Below are positions 1-8,453 of a stretch of 58,060 nt of DNA, piece after piece (the stretch's first letter is position 1; every line of letters begins with the position of its first letter). Position numbers and translations under genes: made by a program. The notes below the pieces were generated by a model that searched no databases, was not told the DNA's origin, and saw only the letters and a program-made list of their open reading frames with translations. Source of the DNA: Rugamonas aquatica (GTDB lineage: Bacteria; Pseudomonadota; Gammaproteobacteria; Burkholderiales; Burkholderiaceae_D); contig NZ_WHUG01000023.1 of the NCBI RefSeq assembly GCF_009380215.1, positions 1 through 58,060 of the forward strand, given 5' to 3'.

Positions 1-627
1 GGCCGCTGTTGCCGTAGCCGCGCCCGCTGGCGTGCCGGCAGTGGCGCCGGCTTGCGCCGCGCCCGCAGCGCTTCCTGCCGCGCCGGTCGCTGTGCCTCCT
101 GTCGCGGGAGCGCCCGGCTTGAGCTGGCCAGGCACGCCGTCGGCGTCCGCCTGCGCTGCTTCGGCATCGACCGAGCCGGGTGTCGCCGGCTGGCCGGGCG
201 GGGCGTTGCCGGCGGGCGCGCGCGGCGAGCCCGGCAGCGTGGCCGGGGCATCTTGCGAGGGCAGGGTGGGGGAGTACAGGCCGTCGCCGGTGTCGGCGGC
301 TTCGCTGTAGACCAGCGTGGCCGAGCTGCCGGGAGGGCCGTTACCGAGCTGGAAGGTGGGGCGGGGTTGGGCGCTGAGCACGGTCAGCGGCACTTCGGCG
401 CCGACCTGCACGCCCGGCGGCAGCATCATGCGCACCGCGTTGTCTGCCACCTTGACCAGGAAGCTGCCGTCGTTGAACTTGGACATGACCTCGGCCGTGA
501 CCGATTGTCCGACCAGGTTTTGCAGCGCGCGCTGGAACGCCGCCTGGCGGCCGTCGCCGACCGGCGCGGTGGCGCCGGTGCCGACAGCCGGGCCGACCGG
601 CAGGATGGTGACTGCTGGCGGCAGCAT
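1..627 (-). CDS. fliK: FliK-like flagellar hook-length control protein, N-terminal part (partial)
   Basis: An open frame runs from an ATG at 627 to the left edge without a stop (209 codons), so the C-terminal domain that would contact FlhB is outside the window. The visible protein starts MLPPAVTILPVGPAVG. It has a short folded-looking segment around residues 25-90 (QNLVGQSVTAEV, DGSFLVKVADNAVRMMLPPG), then a long Ala/Pro/Gly/Thr-rich low-complexity stretch from about residue 120, the usual composition of the FliK ruler region. The start lies 15 nt after the fliT stop, consistent with the last visible member of a fliD-fliS-fliT-fliK unit. FliK measures the hook and switches export specificity from hook to filament proteins. 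The assignment rests on context and composition, because the diagnostic C-terminal domain is not visible. Confidence 0.68.
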   Translation of the reverse strand, partial: MLPPAVTILPVGPAVGTGATAPVGDGRQAAFQRALQNLVGQSVTAEVMSKFNDGSFLVKVADNAVRMMLPPGVQVGAEVPLTVLSAQPRPTFQLGNGPPGSSATLVYSEAADTGDGLYSPTLPSQDAPATLPGSPRAPAGNAPPGQPATPGSVDAEAAQADADGVPGQLKPGAPATGGTATGAAGSAAGAAQAGATAGTPAGAATATAA

Positions 628-641
628 GGCGCGCCCCTGCT

Positions 642-971
642 TTAGACGCTGCCGTAGGCGTTCAGCACGCGCCGTTCAGTGCCGGTGGAGTTGATCAGTT
701 TGGACAGTTGCGTCATCCACGGCATGGTCAGGTCGCGGATCTGGCGGTCGGCGTTGAGCATCTGGCGGATCAGGTCGATCTTGCGCTCGCGCTCGGCGCC
801 CTGCATCGGCTGCGCCGGTTCCTGTTCGCGCAGCGCCTGCACATGGGCGGCGCAGCGCTGTTCCAGCAGCACCAACTGGTCCCAGTCGCTGTGCGTGGCG
901 GCCTGCACCATCTGTTCGGTCAGGTTGGCCATGGCGGCGTACACGGATAAGATATCTTGGCTGGTCATCAT
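642..971 (-). CDS. fliT: Flagellar export chaperone FliT
   Basis: 109 aa, small, helical and soluble, as usual for FliT (about 100-120 aa). FliT binds the filament cap protein FliD in the cytoplasm before export, and in enterics it also restrains FlhDC. The predicted protein is a bundle of amphipathic helices (ILSVYAAMANLTEQMVQAA; LLEQRCAAHVQALREQ; KIDLIRQMLNADRQIRDLTMPWMTQLSKLI). Two Met codons head the frame (971 and 968); either could start. The start is 3 nt after the fliS stop, so the genes are almost certainly translationally coupled. FliT sequences diverge strongly, so the name rests on length, helicity and position directly after fliD-fliS. Confidence 0.8.
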   Translation of the reverse strand: MMTSQDILSVYAAMANLTEQMVQAATHSDWDQLVLLEQRCAAHVQALREQEPAQPMQGAERERKIDLIRQMLNADRQIRDLTMPWMTQLSKLINSTGTERRVLNAYGSV

Positions 972-974
972 GAA

Positions 975-1409
975 TCAGGCGCTCGCGAGATTGGTAGGGT
1001 GGGCGCCGGTGACGGCGGGGGTGTCGGCGATCGCATTCCAGGCGTCGCGCAACTCGGTCAACAGGCGCTGTACTTCTTCCAGTATCGCTGGATCGTTGGT
1101 CATATTGGCCGTCAGCAGGCGTGAGCTCATGTATTCGTACAAGGCGTCCAGGCCTTCGGCGATTTCGCCGCCGGCTTTCTTGTCGAGCGCGGCGCGCAGG
1201 CCGCTGTCGATGATCATGATGGCTTTGGAGATCGATTTGCCCTTCTCGCCGATGTCGCCGCTGCGCATGCCGTGTAGCGCGGTGCTCAAGGCCACCATGG
1301 CGCCGTCGAACAGCATGACGATCAGCTTGTGGGGACTGGCGGCGACCACGCCGGTTTCCATGCCAACCTTGGCATAGGCGTGCACGCCAGTTTGTCGAGA
1401 TCCAAACAT
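975..1409 (-). CDS. fliS: Flagellin-specific export chaperone FliS
   Basis: 144 aa, the normal FliS length. The protein opens with the family features: Y-x-K-V near the start (HAYAKVGMETGVVAASPHKL), then LIVMLFDGAMVAL, which forms the groove-lining helix. The central KGKSISKAIMIIDSGLRAALD and the LYEYMSSRLLTANMTNDPAIL segment (equivalent of LYDYM) match well. FliS keeps flagellin unpolymerised in the cytoplasm and delivers it to the export gate. It sits 28 nt after fliD and 3 nt before fliT, in the conserved order fliD-fliS-fliT. The start at 1409 follows a purine-rich AGGAGACAG ribosome-binding site. Confidence 0.95.
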   Translation of the reverse strand: MFGSRQTGVHAYAKVGMETGVVAASPHKLIVMLFDGAMVALSTALHGMRSGDIGEKGKSISKAIMIIDSGLRAALDKKAGGEIAEGLDALYEYMSSRLLTANMTNDPAILEEVQRLLTELRDAWNAIADTPAVTGAHPTNLASA

Positions 1410-1437
1410 ACTCTGTCTCCTGTTAAAGCGTCAGCGG

Positions 1438-4128
1438 TTATTGCTTGGCAAGCGCCGCGAACTGTTGCGCCAAGAAGGACGCGGTGGTATTCATGCTGGC
1501 GATCGACGAGTCGAGCGCCGTGTACTGTGCGCGGTAGCGCGCTTCGATATCGACCAGTCGGGAGGCGAAGGCGTCCTTCTGCTTGGCGATATCCTTGACT
1601 GAGTTGTTCAAGCCGGTGGTGCGGCTGGTGATTGCACCCGTGGCGCCCAGATAGCCGGACGCCAGCGTATTGAGCTGGTAGGCATACCCCTGCGAGAAGC
1701 CGAAACTGCCGCGGCTGCCGAGCGTTGTGCCGGCGACGGTCAGTTTCAGGCCGTCAATTGGAGCACCCGGCGAGCCGGTCAGCGTCTGGCCGTCACCGGT
1801 GGCGGTGTAGCCGCCGATGGTGCCGGCCACGTCCACGCCGTCGACCGAGCTGCCGGTACCGAACACAGTCGACACGGCAGTGCCGCCGGCAGTGGCGATA
1901 TGAATGTTGGACTTGGAGCCGTAGCGGGTCGAGACCAGCTTCAGCTTACCATCGTCGCCGACGGTGGCGCTGACGGTGGCGCCGGCGCTGGAAAAAGCGC
2001 TGACGCCGTTGATGCTCGACTGCAGCAGGGTCGCCAACTGGCTCGGGTTGTAGCTGCCGGCAGGCAGGGAAATGGTTGCAGTGTTGGCCAGCGTGGCGGG
2101 CTTGGTGTCGTTCAGTGTGACGGTCCAAGTGGTGTCGCTGTCGATCACCGTCTCCGCTGGCAGCACGGTGGTGCCTTGCAGCGTGCCCTGGCTGGCCAAT
2201 TGGGTGATGTCGATCGGATAGTCGCCGGCTTGTGTCTTGGCGCTGGAACTGACGAACTTGACGTCGGCATCGGTGCCGCGGCCGACTGCGGCGAATAAGC
2301 CGGCGATGTCGTTGAAGTTGCTGGAAATGGCCTTCTGCAGCTTGCTGCTGTCGAGCGTGAGCGAGCCATCCTTCTGGAACGAGATGCCGATCTGCGACAG
2401 ATTGGTCAGGCTGGTGCCTTGCAGGCCGGTGATCGAACTCGACAACTGGCGACGGATCGATGCTTGCAGGTTGCGCAGCGTGCTGTCGCCGAGCAGCGGG
2501 CCGCCGGTCTTGGTGTCGGGGTTGTAGGCACCCAGCGCGGTGATCTGGCCGCTGAGGTCGTTGTAGGCCTTGACGAAGCTGTTGACCGAAGAGGTCAGCG
2601 AACTGGTGTCCTTGGAGACCGACAAGGTCGAGCTGCCAACCTTGAGCGCACTGATCGTCACGCCGGTGACGGCGCCGGAGATCCCGGTGCTGGTGCTGGT
2701 CACGGCGATGCCGTTGACGGTGGCCAGCGTATTGGCCGCCGCTGCCTTCTGGCTCAGGTTTTGCACGCCGCCAGGGTCGTAGCCGAGCAGACTGACCAGG
2801 TCGGCGTCGGGCGGGTTGCCGCCGGAGCCGGACAGGGAGATCTTCATGGTCGACGTCAGGCCGGTATCGGTGGCGGTCAGGATCAGGTGGTTGGGCTTGG
2901 CGTTGGTGCCGGCGCTGCCGTCCGAGACGATGCTGGCGGTGACGCCGAAATTGCCCTTGTTGATCGCCGCCATGATGCCCTGCAGCGTGTTGTTGTTGCT
3001 GTCGATGACGATGTTGCCGCTGGTGCGGCTGGAGTCGGCCGCGAAGCTGGCGCCGAGGTAGGCGCCGCCGACGCCGGCGGTGAAGCCGGCTCCGCCGGGA
3101 TTGGTGCCGCCCACGCTGATCGGGCTGCCGTCGGCCGACACGAGTGAGACCGAGCCGACCGCCGTGGTGCTCGACCCGATATTGGCGGTGCCGCTGTTGC
3201 CGATGCCGCCGGTAACGCTGCCGGACACCGCCTCGGAAATGGCGATATTGCTGCCATCGATGTTGCTGAATGTGAGGTCGCCGCCGGCGGCGGTGCCGCT
3301 GACGGTGATGTTGGCGTCGGCCAGGGCGCGGCTGACGGCGGTATTGGGGGCCAGCGCGGCGTCAAGCGAGGCGGCGCTGACGCCGCCGGCGGCACCTGCG
3401 GCCACGCCGGCCGCCTGGGTGGCGATCTCCACGCCGCCCACCGACAGCGAATAGGTGCCGCCGCCGCTGGTATCCACGTTGCCGAAGGTCGATGCGCCAG
3501 CGGCGCCGAACAGGGTGGCGTTGGTCACAGTGGGCGTGGCCTTGGCGGACACGCCGGAGGTGGTGCTTTTGGCATTGATGGCGTCGGCCAGCAGGCGCGC
3601 GCTGCGGGTGTTGCCGTCGGTGGCGATCACGGTGTTGTTCAGGCTGAGCGAGCCCGGCGTCAGGCCACCACTGCTCAGGCTGGCGCCCAGCGCGGTGCCG
3701 GTAATGCCGAAGCTGCCGCCGCTGACCGTTCCCAGCGAGAAGTTAATCGTGGTCTTGGCACCCAGGCCGATGGCCGCCGTCGTACTCTTGGTGCCGCCCG
3801 AGGCCAGCGTTTGCGCCTGGGCGATCTGGTTGATGTTGATGCGGTAGTTGCCCGGCTGCGCCGTGCTGGTGGCGGTGGCGGTCAGTACGGTGGGGTCGCT
3901 GGGCGTGCTCAGCAACGACTGGAAGCCGGACAGCGAGGTCAGCCCGCTGAGTGAACTTTGGAACGAACCGAGCGCGCTCGACAGATTGCCGAACGCGGAG
4001 ACCTTCCCCAGGTAGCTGGCGGACTTCTTGTCGAAATCGGCCAGAGGCTGCGACTCAACCGTCATCAGCTTGCTGACGATGTCGTCGACTTTGAGGCCAG
4101 AGCCGATGCCAGGTGTAGAGATGCCCAC
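1438..4128 (-). CDS. fliD: Flagellar filament capping protein FliD (hook-associated protein 2), unusually long
   Basis: 896 aa, close to twice the enteric FliD length (about 470). The N-terminal FliD domain (residues about 1-110: GIGSGLKVDDIVSKLMTVESQPL) and the C-terminal domain (last 120 residues: YLGATGAITSRTTGLNNSVKDIAKQKDAFASRLVD, coiled coil, ending FLAQQFAALAKQ) are typical. Between them lies a Gly/Ala/Ser/Thr-rich expansion. A flagellin hook IN-like motif occurs twice: QPGNYRININQIAQA near residue 92 and TQAGDYPIDITQLAS near 638. The cap sits at the filament tip and folds incoming flagellin. The gene heads the fliD-S-T-K unit and is preceded by a sigma-28 type promoter. The extra mass is probably in surface-exposed domains, which vary between strains; that is inference. 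Confidence 0.95.
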   Translation of the reverse strand: MGISTPGIGSGLKVDDIVSKLMTVESQPLADFDKKSASYLGKVSAFGNLSSALGSFQSSLSGLTSLSGFQSLLSTPSDPTVLTATATSTAQPGNYRININQIAQAQTLASGGTKSTTAAIGLGAKTTINFSLGTVSGGSFGITGTALGASLSSGGLTPGSLSLNNTVIATDGNTRSARLLADAINAKSTTSGVSAKATPTVTNATLFGAAGASTFGNVDTSGGGTYSLSVGGVEIATQAAGVAAGAAGGVSAASLDAALAPNTAVSRALADANITVSGTAAGGDLTFSNIDGSNIAISEAVSGSVTGGIGNSGTANIGSSTTAVGSVSLVSADGSPISVGGTNPGGAGFTAGVGGAYLGASFAADSSRTSGNIVIDSNNNTLQGIMAAINKGNFGVTASIVSDGSAGTNAKPNHLILTATDTGLTSTMKISLSGSGGNPPDADLVSLLGYDPGGVQNLSQKAAAANTLATVNGIAVTSTSTGISGAVTGVTISALKVGSSTLSVSKDTSSLTSSVNSFVKAYNDLSGQITALGAYNPDTKTGGPLLGDSTLRNLQASIRRQLSSSITGLQGTSLTNLSQIGISFQKDGSLTLDSSKLQKAISSNFNDIAGLFAAVGRGTDADVKFVSSSAKTQAGDYPIDITQLASQGTLQGTTVLPAETVIDSDTTWTVTLNDTKPATLANTATISLPAGSYNPSQLATLLQSSINGVSAFSSAGATVSATVGDDGKLKLVSTRYGSKSNIHIATAGGTAVSTVFGTGSSVDGVDVAGTIGGYTATGDGQTLTGSPGAPIDGLKLTVAGTTLGSRGSFGFSQGYAYQLNTLASGYLGATGAITSRTTGLNNSVKDIAKQKDAFASRLVDIEARYRAQYTALDSSIASMNTTASFLAQQFAALAKQ

Positions 4129-4162
4129 GATGTGCTCCTAAGTAAAGCAATAATATAAGACA

Positions 4163-4189
4163 ATATCGGCAGAATCAAACCGGACTTGA
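4163..4189 (-). promoter_or_regulatory. Sigma-28 (FliA) promoter for fliD
   Basis: Read on the minus strand, the segment is TCAAGTCC - 11 nt - GCCGATAT. This fits the FliA consensus TAAAGTTT-N11-GCCGATAA, with a perfect 11-nt spacer and a 7/8 match in the -10 element. It lies 35-61 nt upstream of the fliD start and places fliD-S-T-K in the late flagellar class. Confidence 0.75.
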
Positions 4190-4344
4190 GAGGGGAAAAT
4201 ACCTGTCAGTTCAGGCAAAGCTGAAAAAAACGGGCGGCGGTCGGCGCTGCGGGACGTGGCGGGGCGGCGGAATGGCTCCGCAACGGGCGTGGCCCGCGAG
4301 ATCCGCAGTGGCGGCATGCCTGCTTGCAGGATGCCATGAAGACA

Positions 4345-4374
4345 GAAAAAGCGGCGCGCGCGAGCGCGGCCGCT
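4345..4374 (-). terminator. Intrinsic terminator after flaG
   Basis: On the minus strand, immediately after the flaG stop, AGCGGC and GCCGCT form the base of a GC-rich hairpin (4350-4355 with 4369-4374), followed by five T residues. It separates flaG from fliD, which has its own promoter. Confidence 0.6.
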
Positions 4375-4764
4375 TCAGGCGGTTTGCTGGATCAGCAAAC
4401 CGGAGGCGCCGGATTTCGATTCCAGCGATTTGGCGATTTCCAGCGCTTCGGGCGAGGGAATCTGGCGCAGCACTTCCTTGGTGGTCTGGTCGATCACCTT
4501 GACGACGGTGCGCTTGGTGTCGCTATCGACCGAAAACTCCAGTCCCTGCGACTTGGCCTGCGACGACTTGTTCAGCTGCGATACGGCGTGGTTGACCTGC
4601 TCCAGCGTCGGTACGTTGGCCGGGCCTTTGACGGCGGCCGCGGTTTCGACTGCCGTGGCTGGCGCACGCGCGGCGCCTTGGGCGGCGACATCGCCGCCGG
4701 CGGCGGTGGCCGGACGGTCTACTGGGCGGGCCTGGGTGGCCGTGCCGATGGTATCGATAGTCAT
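4375..4764 (-). CDS. flaG: FlaG family flagellar protein
   Basis: 129 aa. The C-terminal 70 residues carry the FlaG signature: VSQLNKSSQAKSQGLEFSVD, then TKRTVVKVIDQTTKEVLRQI, then PSPEALEIAKSLES. The N-terminal half is Ala/Thr/Val-rich and probably disordered. FlaG proteins are linked to control of filament length and lie between flagellin and fliD in many polar flagellates; the biochemical role is poorly defined. Here flaG is flanked by terminators on both sides (after fliC upstream, after flaG downstream), so it is probably expressed from its own promoter or by read-through from fliC. Start at 4764, following a purine-rich GGAAGCATC leader. Confidence 0.88.
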   Translation of the reverse strand: MTIDTIGTATQARPVDRPATAAGGDVAAQGAARAPATAVETAAAVKGPANVPTLEQVNHAVSQLNKSSQAKSQGLEFSVDSDTKRTVVKVIDQTTKEVLRQIPSPEALEIAKSLESKSGASGLLIQQTA

Positions 4765-4779
4765 GATGCTTCCTTTGTG

Positions 4780-4811
4780 AAAAATCCCCGGCTGAATAAA
4801 TCAGCCGGGGA
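4780..4811 (-). terminator. Intrinsic terminator after fliC
   Basis: A perfect 11-bp stem (TCCCCGGCTGA at 4785-4795 with its complement at 4801-4811) encloses a 5-nt loop. On the minus strand it is followed by five T residues. It lies between the fliC stop (4855) and the flaG start (4764). Confidence 0.9.
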
Positions 4812-4854
4812 ACCTAGTCAGAGTGACCTTGCTGCATCAACTCTTCCCCGGATT

Positions 4855-6423
4855 TTAGCCACGCAGCAGCGACAGCACGCCGTTCGGCAGCGAGTTGGCC
4901 TGGGCCAAGATGGCGGTACCAGCTTGTTGCAGGATCTGGCCGCGGGTCAGGCTGGCGGTTTCCGCCGCGAAGTCGGTATCTTGAATCCGGCTACGCGAAG
5001 CGGACAAGTTCTCCGTCGTCGTGTTCAGATTCGAGATGGTCGAAGCGAAACGGTTCTGGATCGCACCCAGTGCTGCGCGGTTGCTGTTGATCTGGTTCAG
5101 TGCCGAATCGATGGTCAGCAGCGCGGCGTTGGAGCCGGCCACGGTGCTGACGTCGAGCTTGGCGACCGATTGCAGGTCGCTACCGACCGAGTTGGCGGCC
5201 AGCAGGGAGGTGTCGCCAGCCACGCTGGTGGCGAGCGAGAAGCCGCTGTCGGACGAGTAGGTCAGCTTGCCGCCTACGATGCCTTGGTCATTGCCGCCGC
5301 CACTGGCGGCCAGCGTGACCGAGGCGCCGGCGGTTGGCAGGGTATTGCCCACAGCATCCTTGACGTCGGCACCGGTCAGGGTGGCGCCGTCCAGACCTTC
5401 GCCGGCGGTGGCGTTGAGGTTGTGGATGTTGATGTCATTGCCGCTGTTGTCGGTCAGCTTCAGGGTCTTAGCGTTGCTGGTCGGATCGAGTTTGACCGCC
5501 GCAGTGATGTTGGTCGTGCCGGACTGGGCATTGATTGCCTGGGCCAGCGCCGACAGATCGCCGCCGGTCACTTTGGCCGAGATCGTCACTGCTTGCGAAT
5601 TCGGGTCGTTGGCGATCGAATTGGCGCCGCGCAGTTCGAACTGTACCGAGCCGTCCTTGATGCCGGCCAGCGTGGCGACCGAAGTCGCTTGGGCGGAGAC
5701 GCCGCTGCTGTTGGACAGTGCGTTGAGGTTGGCTGCGATTTTGGCGGCGCTGTCGCCGTCGGCTACCTTGACCGTGGTGCTCTTGCCGTTGCCGGAAGTA
5801 ATGGTCAGGTCTTGTGCTTTGGTCAGATTGGTCAGCGGGGTGGCTGCGGAGAACGTCCCGGCGAACGATTGCGAGATCGAGGTGGCGGTTGCCGAAGTTT
5901 GCAGCGTGTTGTTGCCGATGTCGCTGGCCTTGGCGCTCTGGATGCCGACGTTGATGGTTTGATTGGAATTGGCGCCGACTTGGAATTGCGCGCTGGTCAG
6001 GCTACCGTCGAGCACGTTCTGGCCGTTGAACTGGGTGGTGTTGGCCACACGGTTCAGTTCGTTCGACAGGGCCGAAACCTCGCCCTGGATCGATTTACGG
6101 TCGGAATCGGAGTTGGTGCCGTTGGCGGACTGGACTGCCAGTTCGCGGATACGTTGCAGCAGGTCGCCTGCGGTGCTCAAGCCACCCTCGGCCGTTTGAG
6201 CCAGCGAGATACCGTCGTTGGCGTTACGTGCAGCCGTGGTATTGCCGCGAATTTGCGAGGTGAAGCGCTCGGAAATCGCCAGGCCGGCGGCGTCGTCTTT
6301 TGCGCTGTTGATGCGCAGACCGGAAGACAGGCGTTGCAGGGAAGTCGACAGCGAGGCTTGCGACGTGGTCAGGTTACGTTGCGAATTCAGCGATGCAATA
6401 TTAGTGTTAATGACTTGTGCCAT
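4855..6423 (-). CDS. fliC: Flagellin (filament protein)
   Basis: 522 aa. The N-terminal D0/D1 region is textbook flagellin (MAQVINTNIASLNSQRNLT; LQRLSSGLRINSAKDDAAGL; ERFTSQIRG), as is the C-terminal half (ALNQINSNRAALGAIQNRF; RIQDTDFAAETASLTRGQIL; ending QANSLPNGVLSLLRG). The middle (about 180-400) is the variable exposed region, rich in Thr, Ser, Ala and Asn. The protein has no signal peptide, as expected for type III export. A GGAG ribosome-binding site precedes the ATG. No convincing sigma-28 promoter was found: the best upstream -10-like match is ACCGATTA at about 6511-6518 (minus), but it has no matching -35 at the correct spacing. Strong terminator downstream. Confidence 0.97.
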   Translation of the reverse strand: MAQVINTNIASLNSQRNLTTSQASLSTSLQRLSSGLRINSAKDDAAGLAISERFTSQIRGNTTAARNANDGISLAQTAEGGLSTAGDLLQRIRELAVQSANGTNSDSDRKSIQGEVSALSNELNRVANTTQFNGQNVLDGSLTSAQFQVGANSNQTINVGIQSAKASDIGNNTLQTSATATSISQSFAGTFSAATPLTNLTKAQDLTITSGNGKSTTVKVADGDSAAKIAANLNALSNSSGVSAQATSVATLAGIKDGSVQFELRGANSIANDPNSQAVTISAKVTGGDLSALAQAINAQSGTTNITAAVKLDPTSNAKTLKLTDNSGNDINIHNLNATAGEGLDGATLTGADVKDAVGNTLPTAGASVTLAASGGGNDQGIVGGKLTYSSDSGFSLATSVAGDTSLLAANSVGSDLQSVAKLDVSTVAGSNAALLTIDSALNQINSNRAALGAIQNRFASTISNLNTTTENLSASRSRIQDTDFAAETASLTRGQILQQAGTAILAQANSLPNGVLSLLRG

Positions 6424-6666
6424 GATGTTTCTCCAAAATACTTCGATTCGGCGATATGCTCAGTTCCCATTGGTCTGCCTCCACATTCCGAGACAATCAA
6501 ACCGCTGTTGTAATCGGTAACGGTTGCCCAGTGGGAAAATTAAGGGGCAAAAAGCCGGGAAATTTTCTGAATCAGGCCTAAAGTTCAACACGCTTGCCCG
6601 TTTAAACGACCGCATTCGGGGAATCTTTAGGGCAAAAATAATTATATTTCGCTCTTTATTTTGGGC

Positions 6667-6693
6667 AAAAAAAAGCCCGGCGGGCGCCGGGCT
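6667..6693 (-). terminator. Intrinsic terminator after the diguanylate cyclase gene
   Basis: An 8-bp perfect stem (AGCCCGGC at 6674-6681 with GCCGGGCT at 6686-6693) has a 4-nt loop and an eight-T run on the minus strand. It lies 25 nt past the stop at 6719. The 6424-6718 interval otherwise holds the fliC upstream region and an AT-rich stretch near 6640-6660, with no other feature I can support. Confidence 0.9.
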
Positions 6694-6718
6694 GGAAGTC
6701 TTTTGATAACAAAGCGGC

Positions 6719-8302
6719 TCAGTCGGCCACGACCACGCGGTTCTTGCCGGTCTGCTTGGCGGTGTACATGGCCTTGTCGGCCCGCTTGACCAGCTCGGTC
6801 TGCTCCTCGTTCGGACGGCGCAGCGCCACCCCGGCCGAGAAGGTGATCAAGACTTTCTCGTTATCGTGCAGGAAGAAGTGCTTGGTCAGCTCGCGCTGCA
6901 GCCGGGTCATGGTGCTGGCGGCCGCCTCGACCGAGGTTTCCGGCATCAGGATCAGGAATTCCTCGCCGCCGAAGCGGGCGATCACGTCCATCGAACGCAG
7001 CGTGTCCTTGACGATCTTGACCAGGTGCTTCAGTGCGGCGTCGCCGGCGATGTGGCCGTAGGTGTCGTTGAGCTTCTTGAAATCGTCGAGGTCGAGGATG
7101 GCGATGCACAGCGGCGTGCCGCGGCGGTCGGCGCGCGCGGTCTCGCGCTCGAACACATCGTCCAGGCCGCGGCGGTTGAGGCTGCCGGTCAGCTGGTCTT
7201 CTCGCACCAGCTCGCTCAAATGCTGCAGCTTGGCCTCCAGCGCGTGGATGCGGTTTTCGGCGTCCTGCACTTCCTGGCGCGCCAGCACCATCTTGTCGCG
7301 CGCCTTCAGCGCTTCGCTCTGCACCAGGCGGGTTTCCTTGAGCACTTCGTCGAGGATGGTGTTGAGCTCGGCGATATTGTCGGCCTTGCTGATCTTTTCC
7401 GAATAGCCGCCGATCTTTTCGTGGAAGTCGCCGGTCGAGGCCGCAACCTGGCCGAGGCGGTCGATAAAGGTCATCATCATGTTCTTGACGGTGAGCTTGA
7501 CGTCCGACAGGCTGTGCTTGAGCTGGCCCTGCTTGTAGATCACTTCCTTCAGGCTGCGCGTGGCTTCCTCCAGCGCGCGCACGTCGATCGGGCCGGTGAT
7601 CAGGTTTTGCACCGATTCGATCTGGCCGCGCAGCCAGCTGTCGTCGTCGAGCAGCTCGCTGACGTTTTCCAGCAGCAGCTTGAACAGGCGCAGCAGCAGC
7701 TCCTGCTGTTCGCCGCTGTCGCCGCCGCGCAGCTCGATCTGGTAGCACAGCTGCTTCAGGCGCACGGCGATCTCGGCCAGCGCCTCTTCGCTGTGGGCCA
7801 GCTTGGTGGCCGCGCCCAGCGATTCGGCCTCGGCCACCAGCACCGGCGCGCCGGACAGCAGCGAGGCCACCGCGAAGGTCAGTGTGCGGCTCAGCAGGTC
7901 GCGCAGCGTGCGGCTTTGCTCGTCCTCGGCCGGCATGCCGGCCACTTCGATGCCGCCCTTTTTGCTGACGAAGTGTTTTTCCACCAGCTGCGACAGGGCC
8001 TTGGCATAGCCTTCCCAGTCGCGCGACTTGACGGCGCGGTTGAAGCGGCGGCCGAAGTCGGCCAGGTCGCCGGTGTTTTCGGTCAGGCGGGTGGCGAACT
8101 GGCTCAGCACCGATTCCGGGCCCGGATCGACCGCGCCGATCGGCGTGGCGGCGGCCGGCTCGGCGGCGATGCCGGCGATTTCGTTATAGATGTCGCGGTA
8201 GGCTTCCGGCGTCGGCGCTATGCGGCGCACCGCCAGGCGCTTGAACGCCTCGCGTGCGATATCGGCCGGATTCTGCTCGGGAGTAGTGGGTTTGCTGGAC
8301 AT
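6719..8302 (-). CDS. Diguanylate cyclase (GGDEF domain)
   Basis: 527 aa, soluble. The C-terminal third is a GGDEF domain with an intact active site (RFGGEEF, GGEEF at 445-449) and the preceding DLDDFKKLNDTYGH metal/GTP-binding loop. R-S-M-D sits five residues before GGEEF and fits the RxxD inhibitory I-site, so product inhibition by c-di-GMP is likely. The N-terminal 330 residues are helical, with no receiver, PAS or membrane segment visible; the stretch before the GGDEF domain (about 260-365) looks coiled-coil. It converts two GTP to c-di-GMP. Position next to the flagellin gene suggests a role in the motile/sessile switch, by inference only. Monocistronic, with its own terminator. Confidence 0.93.
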   Translation of the reverse strand: MSSKPTTPEQNPADIAREAFKRLAVRRIAPTPEAYRDIYNEIAGIAAEPAAATPIGAVDPGPESVLSQFATRLTENTGDLADFGRRFNRAVKSRDWEGYAKALSQLVEKHFVSKKGGIEVAGMPAEDEQSRTLRDLLSRTLTFAVASLLSGAPVLVAEAESLGAATKLAHSEEALAEIAVRLKQLCYQIELRGGDSGEQQELLLRLFKLLLENVSELLDDDSWLRGQIESVQNLITGPIDVRALEEATRSLKEVIYKQGQLKHSLSDVKLTVKNMMMTFIDRLGQVAASTGDFHEKIGGYSEKISKADNIAELNTILDEVLKETRLVQSEALKARDKMVLARQEVQDAENRIHALEAKLQHLSELVREDQLTGSLNRRGLDDVFERETARADRRGTPLCIAILDLDDFKKLNDTYGHIAGDAALKHLVKIVKDTLRSMDVIARFGGEEFLILMPETSVEAAASTMTRLQRELTKHFFLHDNEKVLITFSAGVALRRPNEEQTELVKRADKAMYTAKQTGKNRVVVAD

Positions 8303-8453
8303 GTTACGCGCGGCCTCTTAAAGGTTTACTCATTCATACCATGATAAGTGCGCGTTGCGTCCGGCATAGCCCGGATAAAAGGCCGGAAGGTAGCTTTCAT
8401 CTCGGCATTAAGCCTGAGCATTGCTGCAACCGCGTGCGCGCGCCGTCCAGTGC

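Noticed and set aside
52..645. Plus-strand frames opposite the fliK-like gene
   Set aside because: High-GC shadow frames; the minus-strand frame has coherent FliK-like composition and fits the operon.
4324..6513. Very long (729-codon) plus-strand frame opposite flagellin and flaG
   Set aside because: It is antisense to two clear flagellar genes and composed of Gly/Arg/Gln-rich shadow sequence.
6505..6540. ACCGATTA as a sigma-28 -10 element for fliC
   Set aside because: Six of eight matches, but the sequence 11 nt upstream (TTCCCACT) does not resemble a FliA -35 box.
6524..6706. 60-codon plus-strand frame upstream of fliC
   Set aside because: It covers the fliC upstream region and the diguanylate cyclase terminator, with composition unlike a gene.
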